Numbered from the stretch's first letter, positions 1-8,233 are shown. The stretch is 64,000 bases of DNA from Clostridia bacterium (GCA_022791055.1 JAAVYI010000016.1:1-64000), one strand, 5' to 3'. The notes: generated by a model from the sequence alone, not told the origin. Numbers and translations are program-made.

Positions 1-1
1 C

Positions 2-382
2 GGAGTAACGAATAAAACTATATCGCGCTGGGAAACCGGCAGCTATCTACCGCCCGTCGAAATGCTGCAAACTCTTGGCGACACTTTCGGCGTAAGCATA
101 AACGAAATATTGAACGGCGAAAGGATAAGCGACGGAAACTATAAAGATATTTCGGAACAAAATATCAAATCCGCACTGACAATAAGCGAATCGGTAATAG
201 CTAAACACAAAAAAATTATGAACTGGGTTATCGCTGTCGTTGTTGCCGCTTTATATATTACCGTAAGCCTAATTACGCTGAAATGGCAATATACCTGGAT
301 TATATGGGCGGTTTATTGCGCGTATCGAACAGTTGAGAGTATAATAATTTATCGTCTGAACGTTCACGTCAAATCCAAATAG
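2..382 (+). CDS. XRE-family transcriptional regulator with C-terminal membrane segments (5' truncated)
   Basis: The open frame enters from the left window edge and ends at 382. The first visible residues (GVTNKTISRWETGSYLP) match the end of an XRE/Cro helix-turn-helix, where a TISRWE-type recognition helix is followed by a P-x-x-x-x-L stretch. After it comes FGVSINEILNGER, typical of this family. From about residue 70 of the visible part there are two hydrophobic stretches (NWVIAVVVAALYITVSL and WQYTWIIWAVYCAY), so this is a membrane-attached form of the regulator. Its target is unknown. The start codon lies outside the window, and the AUG at 62 is internal to the domain. The stretch is more A+T-rich than most of the window. 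Confidence 0.75.
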   Translation, partial: GVTNKTISRWETGSYLPPVEMLQTLGDTFGVSINEILNGERISDGNYKDISEQNIKSALTISESVIAKHKKIMNWVIAVVVAALYITVSLITLKWQYTWIIWAVYCAYRTVESIIIYRLNVHVKSK

Positions 383-405
383 ACGGTATCAATCGGCGTG
401 AAGAT

Positions 406-434
406 TTGCTTTTTATTATCTTTAGTGCTATAAT
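406..434 (+). promoter_or_regulatory. Promoter of the Sel1-repeat gene
   Basis: TTGCTT at 406-411 and a perfect TATAAT at 429-434 are separated by 17 bases. They lie 31 bases upstream of the AUG at 465, which has a good ribosome binding site (GAAAGGAG at 451-458). Confidence 0.65.
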
Positions 435-464
435 TTAGAATATATGATTAGAAAGGAGTCAAAA

Positions 465-1649
465 ATGGATATCGAAAAATTAAAAATCGACGCCGAAAAC
501 AGCAACGCGGAAGCGCAGTGTGCGTTAGGTAAAATCTTATTGCGTATCGATTACGACGGTACGGAGATAGACGAAAACGCAGACGAAGGCGTCAGTCTGC
601 TTAAAAGCGCGGCAAAGCAAGGCTATGCGGAAGCCGAGTTTACTTTGGGCTTGTGCTATCTTTACGGGCGCGGCGTTGACGAAGATAAAGCGGAAGCCTT
701 CAAGCATACCCTTTCCGCCGCAAAAAAGAATTATACACCCGCGCAAAACAATATGGGCGCTTTTTACGAAAACGGGATAGGCGTTGAAAAAGACGAAAAT
801 GCCGCCTTCGAGTGGTATAAAAAATCGGCAGACCAAGGCAATGCTATCGGGCAACTGAACGTGGGTAATTGCTATAAGGACGGAATTGCCGTCAAGCGAG
901 ATTTCTCGGAAGCGCTCAAATGGATGAAGCTGTCCGCCGAGCAAGGAAATGCCGACGCTTTGTTTGAGATCGGTATTTTTTACGAAAACGGTTACGGCGT
1001 CAGATGCGACGCGAAAGAATCGTTCAACTGGTATAAAAAAGCCGCCGAAAAAAAACACGGCAAAGCAATGTGTTACGTCGGCTATTGCTATCAGTACGGC
1101 GACGGTGTAGAGCGCAATCTTCAAGAAGCCGTTAAGTGGTATCAGGCTTCTATGGAACAAAAATATTTTCAGGCTTTCACCAACATGGGCTATTGCTATC
1201 AATACGGAGAAGGCGTAGAAAAGAATATGCAAGCGGCGATCATAATGTATCGTGCCGGCGCCGAACTCGGCAGTACGGACGCGCTTTATAACCTCGGTAT
1301 CTGCTATTCTTACGGCTACGGCGTTGAGCAAAATGACGAAGAAGCCGCGAAATATTTTCTCGCCGGAGCAAACGCAGGCAGCAATAAATGCCAATTCAAA
1401 ATAGGCGTTTGTTACGGTTGCGGCGACGGCGTTGAAGAAGATCCCGACAAGGCTATCGAATATCTGACTCTTGCCGCAGAACATGGAAACGACGACGCTC
1501 TGTATGCGCTCGGCGAACTTTACGAAAACGGTATGGGCGTCGAAGAAGATCTTGACGAAGCCGTGAAATACTATAAAGCCGCCGCCACGGAGGGCAATGA
1601 CGCCGCGATAAAGAAATTGAAAAAAAGAAAATTCAAAAGATATATGTAA
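465..1649 (+). CDS. Sel1-like (SLR) tetratricopeptide-type repeat protein
   Basis: The product has 394 residues and consists almost entirely of about ten 36-residue Sel1-like repeats of the form A-x-x-G-x-A-x-A-x-x-x-L-G-x-x-Y-x-x-G-x-G-V-x-x-D (e.g. LGLCYLYGRGVDEDKAEA, VGYCYQYGDGVERNLQEA). Such solenoids act as protein-protein interaction scaffolds. No signal peptide or membrane segment is visible, so it is probably cytoplasmic. The start at 465 is preferred over an upstream AUG at 444, because GAAAGGAG sits 6 bases before it and the earlier AUG would bury that site. The gene has its own promoter and a strong terminator at 1736-1764. Partner and process cannot be told from the sequence. The large opposite-strand frame at 537-1484 is a shadow of the repeats. 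Confidence 0.9.
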   Translation: MDIEKLKIDAENSNAEAQCALGKILLRIDYDGTEIDENADEGVSLLKSAAKQGYAEAEFTLGLCYLYGRGVDEDKAEAFKHTLSAAKKNYTPAQNNMGAFYENGIGVEKDENAAFEWYKKSADQGNAIGQLNVGNCYKDGIAVKRDFSEALKWMKLSAEQGNADALFEIGIFYENGYGVRCDAKESFNWYKKAAEKKHGKAMCYVGYCYQYGDGVERNLQEAVKWYQASMEQKYFQAFTNMGYCYQYGEGVEKNMQAAIIMYRAGAELGSTDALYNLGICYSYGYGVEQNDEEAAKYFLAGANAGSNKCQFKIGVCYGCGDGVEEDPDKAIEYLTLAAEHGNDDALYALGELYENGMGVEEDLDEAVKYYKAAATEGNDAAIKKLKKRKFKRYM

Positions 1650-1735
1650 GCCGAATGAAAGGAATATAGCGCATACTCCCCCCCCTGTTCCTTTTTATAT
1701 TTCGGACACTACTAATCGAATCGCAATTATCAAAT

Positions 1736-1764
1736 AAAGCCACGAATGTGTCGTGGCTTTTTTT
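1736..1764 (+). terminator. Intrinsic terminator after the Sel1-repeat gene
   Basis: AAAGCCACGA and TCGTGGCTTT form a 10-bp stem followed by a run of eight T. It ends the 465-1649 transcript. Confidence 0.9.
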
Positions 1765-1810
1765 TGCATTGTTAAACTATTCACATAATCTATAGCATAG
1801 CCGTACTTAA

Positions 1811-1845
1811 AAAGCAAGGACTATCTTATCGCCCTTGCTTTAATC
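1811..1845 (-). terminator. Intrinsic terminator after ribokinase
   Basis: On the minus strand, AAAGCAAGG and CCTTGCTTT pair and are followed by TTTAAG. It lies about 55 bases past the ribokinase stop codon. Confidence 0.75.
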
Positions 1846-1897
1846 CCTATGCAACACACCCTTACGCCGCGTTTTTTCTTACTTTCGAGCTTTGCCT

Positions 1898-2791
1898 TTA
1901 TTCCGAAATTTCCTTGCGCCACGGGATCGACTGTTGCGCGCCGCGGCGGGTGACTGTGATCGCCGACGCTTTGCCGGCAAACCGCATGGCCGTTTCTATG
2001 TCCGCACCCTCGCTCAACCGCACGGCCAGCGCGCCGACGTAGGTATCGCCCGCCGCCGTCGTATCGACCGCTTTTGCCTTCTCGCACGGAACGCGCACCG
2101 TTTTGCCGTCCTCCGTCACGCACACCGAGCCGCGCGTCCCCAACGTAATCAACACGTTGCGGCAGCCGCGGCTTTTGAGCATAGCGGCACATTCGGCGAT
2201 ATGCTCCTCGCTGTCGGGGCGCAACCCGGTATAAAATTCGGTTTCCGACTGGTTGGGGATAAAGTAGTCGCAATATCCGTACACCGCGCCTTGTAAGGTC
2301 GCTGCCGGCGCGGGATTCAAAAACGTCGTCATGCCCTTCTCTTTGGCGCGTTTAAGCGCATAGGCCACGCAGTCCATACCGATCTCCAGTTGCGCGATCA
2401 GGTAGTCACCGGGCGCAGCCTGCTCGAGAGCCGCGTCGATTGCCGCCGCATCGACTTTGCCGTTGGCGCCCGCGTCGAGGAAAATGCGGTTATCGCCGTC
2501 GACCACGACGATGACGGCAATGCCGCTAGAGCCTTCGACCTTTTGCACCGTGTCGATGTGGACGCGGTAGCTTTCGAGCGCGTCGGTCAAGTCTTTGCCG
2601 AACGTCTCGCCCACACAACCGACCATATAGGCGTTGCCGCCCAGTTTACCGACGGCCGCCGCCTGGTTGGCGCCCTTGCCGCCCGGGTTGGTCATAAAGC
2701 CGCTGCCCGTAAGCGTGACGCCGTTTTCCGGCATGTACGGCGCGTGGATCACAAGATCCATATTCAGACTGCCGACGATAAAGATTTTCAT
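1898..2791 (-). CDS. rbsK: Ribokinase (PfkB family)
   Basis: Phosphorylates D-ribose at O5 with ATP, or a closely related sugar. The 297-residue product is full length. Visible PfkB features are the N-terminal VGSLNMDLV, the substrate/glycine loop NPGGKGANQAAAVGKLGG (about residues 36-53), NPAPA, and the second signature DTTAAGDTYVGAL, which carries the catalytic Asp and anion hole. The gene starts with ATG after GGGAGG. Transcription comes from a divergent promoter region that contains a perfect palindrome (2836-2853). No ribose transporter or rbsR is adjacent, so the real substrate could be another furanose, though the family signature favours ribokinase. Confidence 0.88.
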   Translation of the reverse strand: MKIFIVGSLNMDLVIHAPYMPENGVTLTGSGFMTNPGGKGANQAAAVGKLGGNAYMVGCVGETFGKDLTDALESYRVHIDTVQKVEGSSGIAVIVVVDGDNRIFLDAGANGKVDAAAIDAALEQAAPGDYLIAQLEIGMDCVAYALKRAKEKGMTTFLNPAPAATLQGAVYGYCDYFIPNQSETEFYTGLRPDSEEHIAECAAMLKSRGCRNVLITLGTRGSVCVTEDGKTVRVPCEKAKAVDTTAAGDTYVGALAVRLSEGADIETAMRFAGKASAITVTRRGAQQSIPWRKEISE

Positions 2792-2823
2792 ATTTTGCCT
2801 CCCTCGTTTCGCGTTTTGCGGTT

Positions 2824-2863
2824 AGTATACCATTGTTGACAGACTTCTGTCAATTCTTATACG
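2824..2863. promoter_or_regulatory. Overlapping divergent promoters built on an 18-bp palindrome
   Basis: TTGACAGACTTCTGTCAA at 2836-2853 has two perfect 8-base arms. Its left arm is a -35 box for rightward transcription, with TATACG at 2858-2863 (16-base spacer). Its right arm, read on the other strand, is a -35 box for leftward transcription, with TATACT at 2829-2824 (18-base spacer). A protein bound to the palindrome would cover both -35 boxes, so it is a likely operator for ribokinase and the PRC-barrel gene. The regulator is not identified. Confidence 0.7.
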
Positions 2864-2968
2864 CTTACATACGGTAATTTCGAGGATAACGGCATAAACC
2901 GACCGTTTGTCCAATATAGTAAAGGTGTACCCGATGTCCGGGTAATCGATATTCGGAGGTAGTTTATT

Positions 2969-3712
2969 TTGTACCGAGTCAGCGACCTGCTTTCCAAGCC
3001 GCTCATTACGCTTGCGGACGCACATTACCAAGGAACCGTCGGCAATATCTATTTCGACGCAAAACTTCGGCGCGGCAAATACATAGAACTTTTCGACGAG
3101 GAAGAGACCGAACAGGCCTTTGTCGGTTTGAACCAAGTCAATTTCGGCGTCGATGCGGCGGTCGTCAAGCACGACGGCGTACTGACTTACAGTTGGAATA
3201 CCGCGCTCGACGGCCTGGCGCAAAACCCGATCAACTCGTTGGCGTTTAACCCCGAAGGCAAAAGCCTGGGGCGCGTCACCGACGTTTTGATGGAAGGGAC
3301 AACCGTCACCGGCTTTGAGGTCGACGGCGTAGTCATGCCGACCGAAACGCTGTTGTCCTATTCCAAAAATATGCTGATCTTCAACGACACCGGCAAACCG
3401 ATCAAACTGGCCAAACCCAAAAAGCGCGTTCCCCCGCCGTCTGCGGGTACGGCGACGGTCGCCGTCACGACACCCGAACCGCCCAAAGCCGCGCCGCAGA
3501 TCCCCCTGCCCGAAAAGCTGCGCGCACCCGTCAGCACCCCGCCGCCGCAGGCTACCCCATACAGCTTTCTCGTCGGCAAGTCGGTCACGGCGGACATTCT
3601 CGACGCAAACGGGCAAACCGCCGTCCCTATGGGTACGATCGTCACGCCCGAAGTCATCGACCGCGCCCGCGCCGTCGGCCGCCTGGTGCAACTGGCCTTA
3701 CACACGCGCTGA
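2969..3712 (+). CDS. PRC-barrel domain protein
   Basis: The product has 247 residues with two PRC-barrel-like segments: about residues 1-80 (starting YRVSDLLSKPLITLADAHYQG) and about 85-150 (NPEGKSLGRVTDVLMEGTTV). A proline/alanine-rich linker follows, then a conserved-looking C-terminal block (VGKSVTADILDANGQ to the end). PRC barrels are small beta-barrels found in RNA-processing and photosynthetic proteins and in YlmC/YmxH-like sporulation-era proteins of Bacillota. Its job here is not known. The start codon is TTG at 2969, supported by CGGAGGT at 2954-2960. It is divergent from ribokinase and ends at a bidirectional terminator. Confidence 0.75.
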   Translation: MYRVSDLLSKPLITLADAHYQGTVGNIYFDAKLRRGKYIELFDEEETEQAFVGLNQVNFGVDAAVVKHDGVLTYSWNTALDGLAQNPINSLAFNPEGKSLGRVTDVLMEGTTVTGFEVDGVVMPTETLLSYSKNMLIFNDTGKPIKLAKPKKRVPPPSAGTATVAVTTPEPPKAAPQIPLPEKLRAPVSTPPPQATPYSFLVGKSVTADILDANGQTAVPMGTIVTPEVIDRARAVGRLVQLALHTR

Positions 3713-3743
3713 ACCGTAAGCAAAAAAACAATCGGCAATTCGA

Positions 3744-3776
3744 AAACCGCAGCGAGACGGCTGCGGTTTTTCGGTA
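3744..3776. terminator. Bidirectional terminator between convergent genes
   Basis: AAAACCGCAGC and GCTGCGGTTTTT pair around a short GAGACG loop. There are T runs on both strands, so it can end both the PRC-barrel gene (+) and the membrane protein gene (-). Confidence 0.85.
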
Positions 3777-3779
3777 TCG

Positions 3780-4988
3780 TTATTCTTCTTTCCCGAAACG
3801 GACGAACTCGACCAAGCGGGTCATTGCGAACACGAACACATAGCCGCCCAGACAGCTAAAGAACGTCATACCTACGGGGAACGCGTCGGCATGGGTCAGA
3901 ATGCCGAAGAGCGTCAAAGCGTTTTGCGCCAGTTCGGTCTCGTACCAAATAAAGATCCAGGGCGGCACGACGAGCAGCACCAGCGAGAACGCCAGCGGGA
4001 TCATCACATACGATACGCCCGGTCGGTGCGAAAAGGTATTGCCGAACGCGAGCATCGACATCATTGCAAAAAACACGCCCAAGAACGGCGGAATCCCCGG
4101 CACCCACAGGTAGTGCGTAACCACCAGCATGACGCCCGCGCCCAGTATGACGCAACTCATCACCGCGCCGCCGACCACGCTTGCGAGCGTGTCGCCGCCG
4201 TACAGGCGTTTGCCGTTCTCGTCGCGCTCGACCGCCGTCGCCGTAGCGCGCACCGTCGTCAGGTTTTTCCCGAACGCTTTTTTCAGGCGATAATAGTCCT
4301 CGAGCGGGACAAGTTCGGGAAAGGCGATCGTGCGTCCATCTATGCGGAACGTCAACCGCAACGCGCCGTTTTCCCGCACGCAGCGCACCGTCGTTTTGTC
4401 TCTACTCACGGTCACGCCGCGGCCGTACAGTTTGACCGTCGTTTGCCGCTCGGTGACGGTGATCGCGTTCTCGCGGCGGGCGTTTCGGTCGGCGACCTCG
4501 AACGCGCGGCGCATTTGCTCGATACGGATTCGGTCGACCCCGTGTGCGCTGTGTAAATTGTGCCGGATCGCAAACCGCGCCACCGTTCCCCACAGCCCGC
4601 GCACCGACAGCACGACGATCGCCGTTGCCGCGGCGGTGAAAATCAGCGAAGGGATCATCGACAGCCACACCCGCCCGCCGTTCGATTCGGTCATTAGGCG
4701 GTAAATAAGACTTGTCAGCACCCAGGCGATCAGCAAGCTCGCCACGATCAGCAAGTAGATCGACGAGGCGGCTTTTCCCGCCCGCTTTTTGGTTGCGTCG
4801 GACAGGTCGTACATCGTGCGCGCCGAGCTGAACTCGTACAAGATCTTGCTTTCATCCGGCTCGACCGATTCGATTCCGTCCAAAAGCAGCCGCGCGGCCT
4901 CTTCCTCGGGGTCGGGCGGCAACGGTGTCGGCGCAGACGCGTGTTTCGTCTTTTTTCCGGTGGTGAATTTGTGTCTGACCTTTGCCAT
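3780..4988 (-). CDS. Multi-pass membrane protein of unknown function
   Basis: With the start at 4988 (MAKVRHKFTTGKKTK) the product has 402 residues. A basic/proline-rich cytoplasmic N-terminus of about 80 residues is followed by two transmembrane helices (IYLLIVASLLIAWVLTSLIY and WLSMIPSLIFTAAATAIVVL). Next is a soluble domain of about 130 residues with a PH-like beta pattern (TTVRCVRENGALRLTFRIDG), then about four more helices. I do not recognise a named family. A longer reading from 5276 is rejected because it runs through the SRP RNA gene. There is no Shine-Dalgarno before 4988; instead the -10 box TATACT ends 8 bases upstream, so the mRNA may be leaderless. Confidence 0.7.
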   Translation of the reverse strand: MAKVRHKFTTGKKTKHASAPTPLPPDPEEEAARLLLDGIESVEPDESKILYEFSSARTMYDLSDATKKRAGKAASSIYLLIVASLLIAWVLTSLIYRLMTESNGGRVWLSMIPSLIFTAAATAIVVLSVRGLWGTVARFAIRHNLHSAHGVDRIRIEQMRRAFEVADRNARRENAITVTERQTTVKLYGRGVTVSRDKTTVRCVRENGALRLTFRIDGRTIAFPELVPLEDYYRLKKAFGKNLTTVRATATAVERDENGKRLYGGDTLASVVGGAVMSCVILGAGVMLVVTHYLWVPGIPPFLGVFFAMMSMLAFGNTFSHRPGVSYVMIPLAFSLVLLVVPPWIFIWYETELAQNALTLFGILTHADAFPVGMTFFSCLGGYVFVFAMTRLVEFVRFGKEE

Positions 4989-4996
4989 ATGGATAC

Positions 4997-5026
4997 AGTA
5001 TAGCATATTCGACACAGGCCGCGCAA
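4997..5026 (-). promoter_or_regulatory. Promoter for the membrane-protein gene, predicting a leaderless mRNA
   Basis: On the minus strand TTGCGC (5026-5021), an 18-base spacer and TATACT (5002-4997) lie only 8 bases before the ATG at 4988. The expected start of transcription falls on or next to the start codon. Confidence 0.6.
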
Positions 5027-5045
5027 CAATATGTCGGCAAAACGC

Positions 5046-5074
5046 TTGCTTTTTTTTTGCATTTGCGCTATAAT
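5046..5074 (+). promoter_or_regulatory. Promoter of the SRP RNA gene
   Basis: TTGCTT (5046-5051), a 17-base spacer and TATAAT (5069-5074) place the transcript start at about 5081. Confidence 0.75.
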
Positions 5075-5080
5075 GATAAA

Positions 5081-5352
5081 GCTGTGCTAGGCGGGGAGCC
5101 AGCGGTGCCCTGTACCCACAATCCGCTACAGTGGGGCTGAACGCCGCTCGAGGCGCGCCGTATGGAAAGCTGTTACCGATAAGTGGTGTCGATCGTAAGG
5201 TCTTGTGCAACGATATACTGTGAACCGTGTCAGGGCCTGACCGCAGCAGCACTAAGCAGACCATAGCGTGTGCCACAAGGTAGCTTTACGGGAGCTAACT
5301 GTCGGGAGAACGTTTCGGTATGACGTGTCGAAAGCGGATGCACAGTTTTTTT
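5081..5352 (+). ncRNA. ffs: Signal recognition particle RNA, large (Alu-containing) bacterial type
   Basis: This is the RNA scaffold of the signal recognition particle, which binds Ffh and brings nascent membrane proteins to the Sec translocon. Visible are the Alu-domain start GTGCTAGGCGGGGAGCCAGC and GGTGCCCTGTACCC, as in Bacillus scRNA. The Ffh-binding helix 8 core GTCAGGGCCTGACCGCAGCAGC lies near 5228-5250, with GTGCCACAAGGTAGC and GAGCTAAC after it, and a 3' end that pairs back (GCACAG) before seven T. The length of about 270 nt fits the Gram-positive large form. It has its own promoter and reads toward ilvB. Confidence 0.93.
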
Positions 5353-5416
5353 GTACATGAAGGCCGACTATAACATTTTTAAGTCGGCTTTTTCTTTTGC
5401 ACCGCCCTTTTTTGGC

Positions 5417-5445
5417 TTGACAGCGCGGCGAAAATACGGTATACT
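5417..5445 (+). promoter_or_regulatory. Promoter of the ilvB T-box leader
   Basis: A perfect TTGACA (5417-5422), a 17-base spacer and TATACT (5440-5445) predict a transcript start near 5452. Confidence 0.85.
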
Positions 5446-5451
5446 ATTGCA

Positions 5452-5718
5452 AATCATTCTAAAGACGATGACCGGGACAGGAAAATCGCGTGAAACTTCG
5501 TTTGGCAGAGAGTCGCCCCTTACGGCTGCGAGGGCGGTAGCGAACGCGCGGTATATAGCTCCCCCGAACAGTCGTCGGCGCGAACGAATTCTACTAGCGT
5601 CGATCGGTGGCGTCCGCCGTTATCGGACAAGACAAGCGGCATGGCCGAACACGTCATGCAATTTGAGTGGTACCGCGGAATTTTCCGTCTCAAAGGGATT
5701 ACTTTGAGACGGTTTTTT
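5452..5718 (+). promoter_or_regulatory. T-box riboswitch leader of the ilv/leu block
   Basis: This tRNA-sensing leader lets transcription go on into ilvB when the matching tRNA is uncharged. Seen directly: a stem I base pairing GACGA (5464-5468) with TCGTC (5572-5576); the conserved AGAGAG near 5505; the T-box sequence ATTTGAGTGGTACCGCGG at 5661-5678, whose TGG can pair with a free tRNA CCA end; and a terminator CCGTCTCAAAG/CTTTGAGACGG with six T (5685-5716). From the operon, Leu, Ile or Val is the expected ligand. I could not fix the specifier codon: the 3' side of the specifier loop reads GAACAGTC just before the basal helix, which does not follow the usual pattern cleanly. Confidence 0.9.
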
Positions 5719-5847
5719 GTTGCCCGTACATTCATCGGCGTATACGGGCTACGTGCGGCAAGGTTGCCTCGGTCATGTACGAACAGGTACACTCCCGTCG
5801 GCAACTCGCCGCCTGTTGCCCGTCTACACCGCGACTGTACGGGCAAC
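5719..5847 (+). repeat. Structured repeat family A, copy 1 (between T-box terminator and ilvB)
   Basis: A 129-bp imperfect palindrome with perfect 12-base ends (GTTGCCCGTACA at 5719-5730 and TGTACGGGCAAC at 5836-5847). Inside are the family marks CTACG, an inner stem (TGCGGCAAGGTTGCC against GGCAACTCGCCGCC), the apical strand CTCGGTCATGTAC followed by GTACACTCC, and CTGTTGCCCGTCT. It starts right after the T run of the T-box terminator, so it is part of the ilvB 5' leader. Confidence 0.75.
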
Positions 5848-5882
5848 GGATTTTAGCCGGATTTTAAGGAGGTCTAACCATT

Positions 5883-7538
5883 ATGAAAGGCGCAGACATC
5901 ATCGTGCAATGCTTACTCGAACAGAACGTCGACTGCGTGTTCGCCTACCCCGGCGGGCAGATCATCGACACCTTCGACGCGCTCTATCGCGTCGGCGGCT
6001 CGATCCGCCAGGTGTTGACCGCGCACGAGCAGGGCGCGGCGCACGCAGCCGACGGCTATGCGCGCGCTACCGGCAAGGTCGGCGTGGTGATCGCCACATC
6101 CGGTCCGGGCGCGACCAACCTGGTGACCGGCATTGCCAACGCCTACATGGACAGCGTTCCGATGGTCGCCATCACCGGCAACGTGCCTGTCTCGCTACTC
6201 GGGCGCGACAGCTTTCAAGAGGTCGATATTGCCGGCGTGACCATGCCGATCACCAAACATAATTATATCGTCAAGAACGTTTCCGAGCTGGCCGACACCT
6301 TGCGCGAGGCGTTCAAGATCGCAAAGTCGGGTCGCCCCGGGCCGGTGCTTGTCGACGTTCCCAAAAACGTACAGCAAGCCGAATACGACTACGCGCCGCA
6401 AGCCCCTTACCAATATAAACCGACCTGGCGCGAGCAGGACACCCGCAAGGCGCTCGAAATCCTCAACAACGCCAAGCGCCCCTATCTGTACGTCGGCGGC
6501 GGCGTAATCGCCGCAGGCGCAAGCGCGGAAGTCGTGCGCTTTGCCGAACGGTTAAACGCGCCCGTCGCCTCGTCCGCCATGGGACTGGGCGCGATCCCCG
6601 CGTCCGACCCGCATTACATGGGCATGATCGGTATGCACGGACACGCCGGCGTGGCCAAGTCGCTGCACGACGCCGACGTACTGATCGCCGTCGGCGCGCG
6701 TTTTTCCGACCGTGTGGCGAGCAACCGCAATACGTTCATGCGCCGCGCCAAAATCGTACACATCGACGTAGACGCGGCCGAGATCGACAAGAATATCCCG
6801 TCACATGCAAATATCGTCGGCGACGTCAAAGTCGTTTTAGACCGCATTCTGCCCCTCTTGCGGCCGACCGTCGAGGCCGACTGGCTCGATAAGGTGCGCG
6901 CGGTCGTCGATTCCAAGCCGCTTTCCGACAGCGGTCTGCCGCTGTGTCCGCGGGCGATCTTGCGCGGTATGGACAAGCTGCGCCCCGCCGACTCGATCGT
7001 TGCGACCGACGTCGGACAGCACCAAATGTGGACGGCGCAAACGGTGCATATCGAGCGGCCGCGCACCTGGCTGACGAGCGGCGGCCTCGGCACCATGGGC
7101 TTCGGTATGGGCGCGGCGATCGGCGCGGCGTGCGGCACCGGGAAACGCGTCGTACTCGTCACCGGCGACGGCTCGTTCCACATGAACATGAACGAACTGA
7201 TGACCGCGGCGCGTCTACGCTTACCGATCACCGTGCTGCTGTTCAACAACCACACGCTCGGCATGGTGCGCCAGTGGCAAACGCTGTTCTACGGCAAACG
7301 CTATTCTTCGACGACGCTCGACCTGCCGACCGATTACGTCAAGTTGGCCGAAGCGTTGGGCGCCGAAAGCATGGTACTCGACAAAAACGCCGACATCGAC
7401 GCCGTTTTGAAAAAAGCCCTCTCCCGTCCCAACCCCGTGCTGGTCGACTGCCGTCTCGCCCGCGACGAAATGGTATTGCCGATGATCCCCCCGGGCAAAG
7501 GCATGGACGACATGATCACCGATTTAAACGAATTGTAA
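5883..7538 (+). CDS. ilvB: Acetolactate synthase large (catalytic) subunit
   Basis: A thiamine-diphosphate enzyme that joins two pyruvates, or pyruvate and 2-oxobutyrate, in the first shared step of valine/leucine/isoleucine synthesis. The 551 residues are full length. Visible are the N-terminal TPP domain with the catalytic Glu in LTAHEQGAAHAADGYARATG, GPGATNLVTGIANAY, the central FAD/CoA-like domain, and the C-terminal TPP-Mg motif beginning GDGSFHMNMNEL and ending LLFNN. The ribosome binding site is AAGGAGGT at 5866-5873. It is followed by ilvN after 105 bases. Expression should be set by the T-box leader. Confidence 0.96.
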   Translation: MKGADIIVQCLLEQNVDCVFAYPGGQIIDTFDALYRVGGSIRQVLTAHEQGAAHAADGYARATGKVGVVIATSGPGATNLVTGIANAYMDSVPMVAITGNVPVSLLGRDSFQEVDIAGVTMPITKHNYIVKNVSELADTLREAFKIAKSGRPGPVLVDVPKNVQQAEYDYAPQAPYQYKPTWREQDTRKALEILNNAKRPYLYVGGGVIAAGASAEVVRFAERLNAPVASSAMGLGAIPASDPHYMGMIGMHGHAGVAKSLHDADVLIAVGARFSDRVASNRNTFMRRAKIVHIDVDAAEIDKNIPSHANIVGDVKVVLDRILPLLRPTVEADWLDKVRAVVDSKPLSDSGLPLCPRAILRGMDKLRPADSIVATDVGQHQMWTAQTVHIERPRTWLTSGGLGTMGFGMGAAIGAACGTGKRVVLVTGDGSFHMNMNELMTAARLRLPITVLLFNNHTLGMVRQWQTLFYGKRYSSTTLDLPTDYVKLAEALGAESMVLDKNADIDAVLKKALSRPNPVLVDCRLARDEMVLPMIPPGKGMDDMITDLNEL

Positions 7539-7643
7539 AGGTAAGCGTTCGCCCCCTTGTTTGCCCGTCAAAAGCGAGCGACAGCGAAGCAATCTTCCCG
7601 TCCTCGCCCCGACTTTCTATCCTCTGTCAAAAGGAGTTTCCGC

Positions 7644-8144
7644 ATGAAAGATTTGCACATTATTTCCGTACTCGTTTCCAACAAAAGCGGCGCGCTGACG
7701 CGCATATCGGGTCTGTTCGCCCGCCGCGGGTTCAACATCGAAAGCCTGTCGGTTTGCACGACCGAAGATCCGGCCGTCTCGCGCATGACGATCACGTCGA
7801 GCGACGACGAGGCCGTTTTACAGCAGATCGTCAAGCAACTCGACAAGCTGTACGACGTCATCAAGGTGAGCGAGCTGTCGCGCGAAAGTTCGGTCGCCCG
7901 CGAGCTGTTGCTCGTAAAAATTTACGCACTGCCCGCCCAGCGTCCCGAACTGGAATCGACGTGCAACCTGTATAAGGCGAAAATCGTCGACGTGTCGCCC
8001 GAATCGATGATCGTCGAACTGACGGGCGAGCCGAACAAACTCGACGGCTTTTTGTCGGTGCTTTCTCCCTATGGGATCGTCGAGATGACGCGCACCGGTC
8101 AAAGCGCGCTGTTGCGCGGCAAGACGGCGATCACCGATCTATAA
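7644..8144 (+). CDS. ilvN: Acetolactate synthase small (regulatory) subunit
   Basis: The ACT-domain subunit that activates IlvB and gives valine feedback inhibition. The product has 166 residues. The N-terminal ACT domain (VSNKSGALTRISGLFARRGFNIESLSV, then the TEDPAVSRMTI strand) is followed by the conserved C-terminal half ending GKTAITDL. The start at 7644 is chosen because AAGGAG at 7631-7636 fits it; the frame is open back to 7557 but the added residues do not resemble the family. The 105-base gap after ilvB contains a decayed copy of the GCGAGC..AGCGAAGCAATCT repeat (about 7574-7600). A terminator follows. Confidence 0.95.
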   Translation: MKDLHIISVLVSNKSGALTRISGLFARRGFNIESLSVCTTEDPAVSRMTITSSDDEAVLQQIVKQLDKLYDVIKVSELSRESSVARELLLVKIYALPAQRPELESTCNLYKAKIVDVSPESMIVELTGEPNKLDGFLSVLSPYGIVEMTRTGQSALLRGKTAITDL

Positions 8145-8199
8145 CGGCTGTACGACAGCATACGGCGGCGCGAGCGGCTTCAAAGCCGTCGGCCGACAA

Positions 8200-8233
8200 A
8201 AGGGGCGTTTGGGGTATCCGCGCCCCTTTTTTA
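8200..8233 (+). terminator. Intrinsic terminator after ilvN
   Basis: GGGGCG (8202-8207) and CGCCCC (8221-8226) pair, followed by six T. It separates ilvBN from ilvD-leuCDB. Confidence 0.8.

Noticed and set aside
537-1484. Long opposite-strand frame (315 residues) over the Sel1-repeat gene
   Set aside because: It mirrors the 36-residue repeat pattern, has no ribosome binding site and lies inside a clear gene.
4989-5276. N-terminal extension of the membrane-protein gene to 5276
   Set aside because: It would read through the SRP RNA and both promoters, and the added residues have no hydrophobic or conserved pattern.
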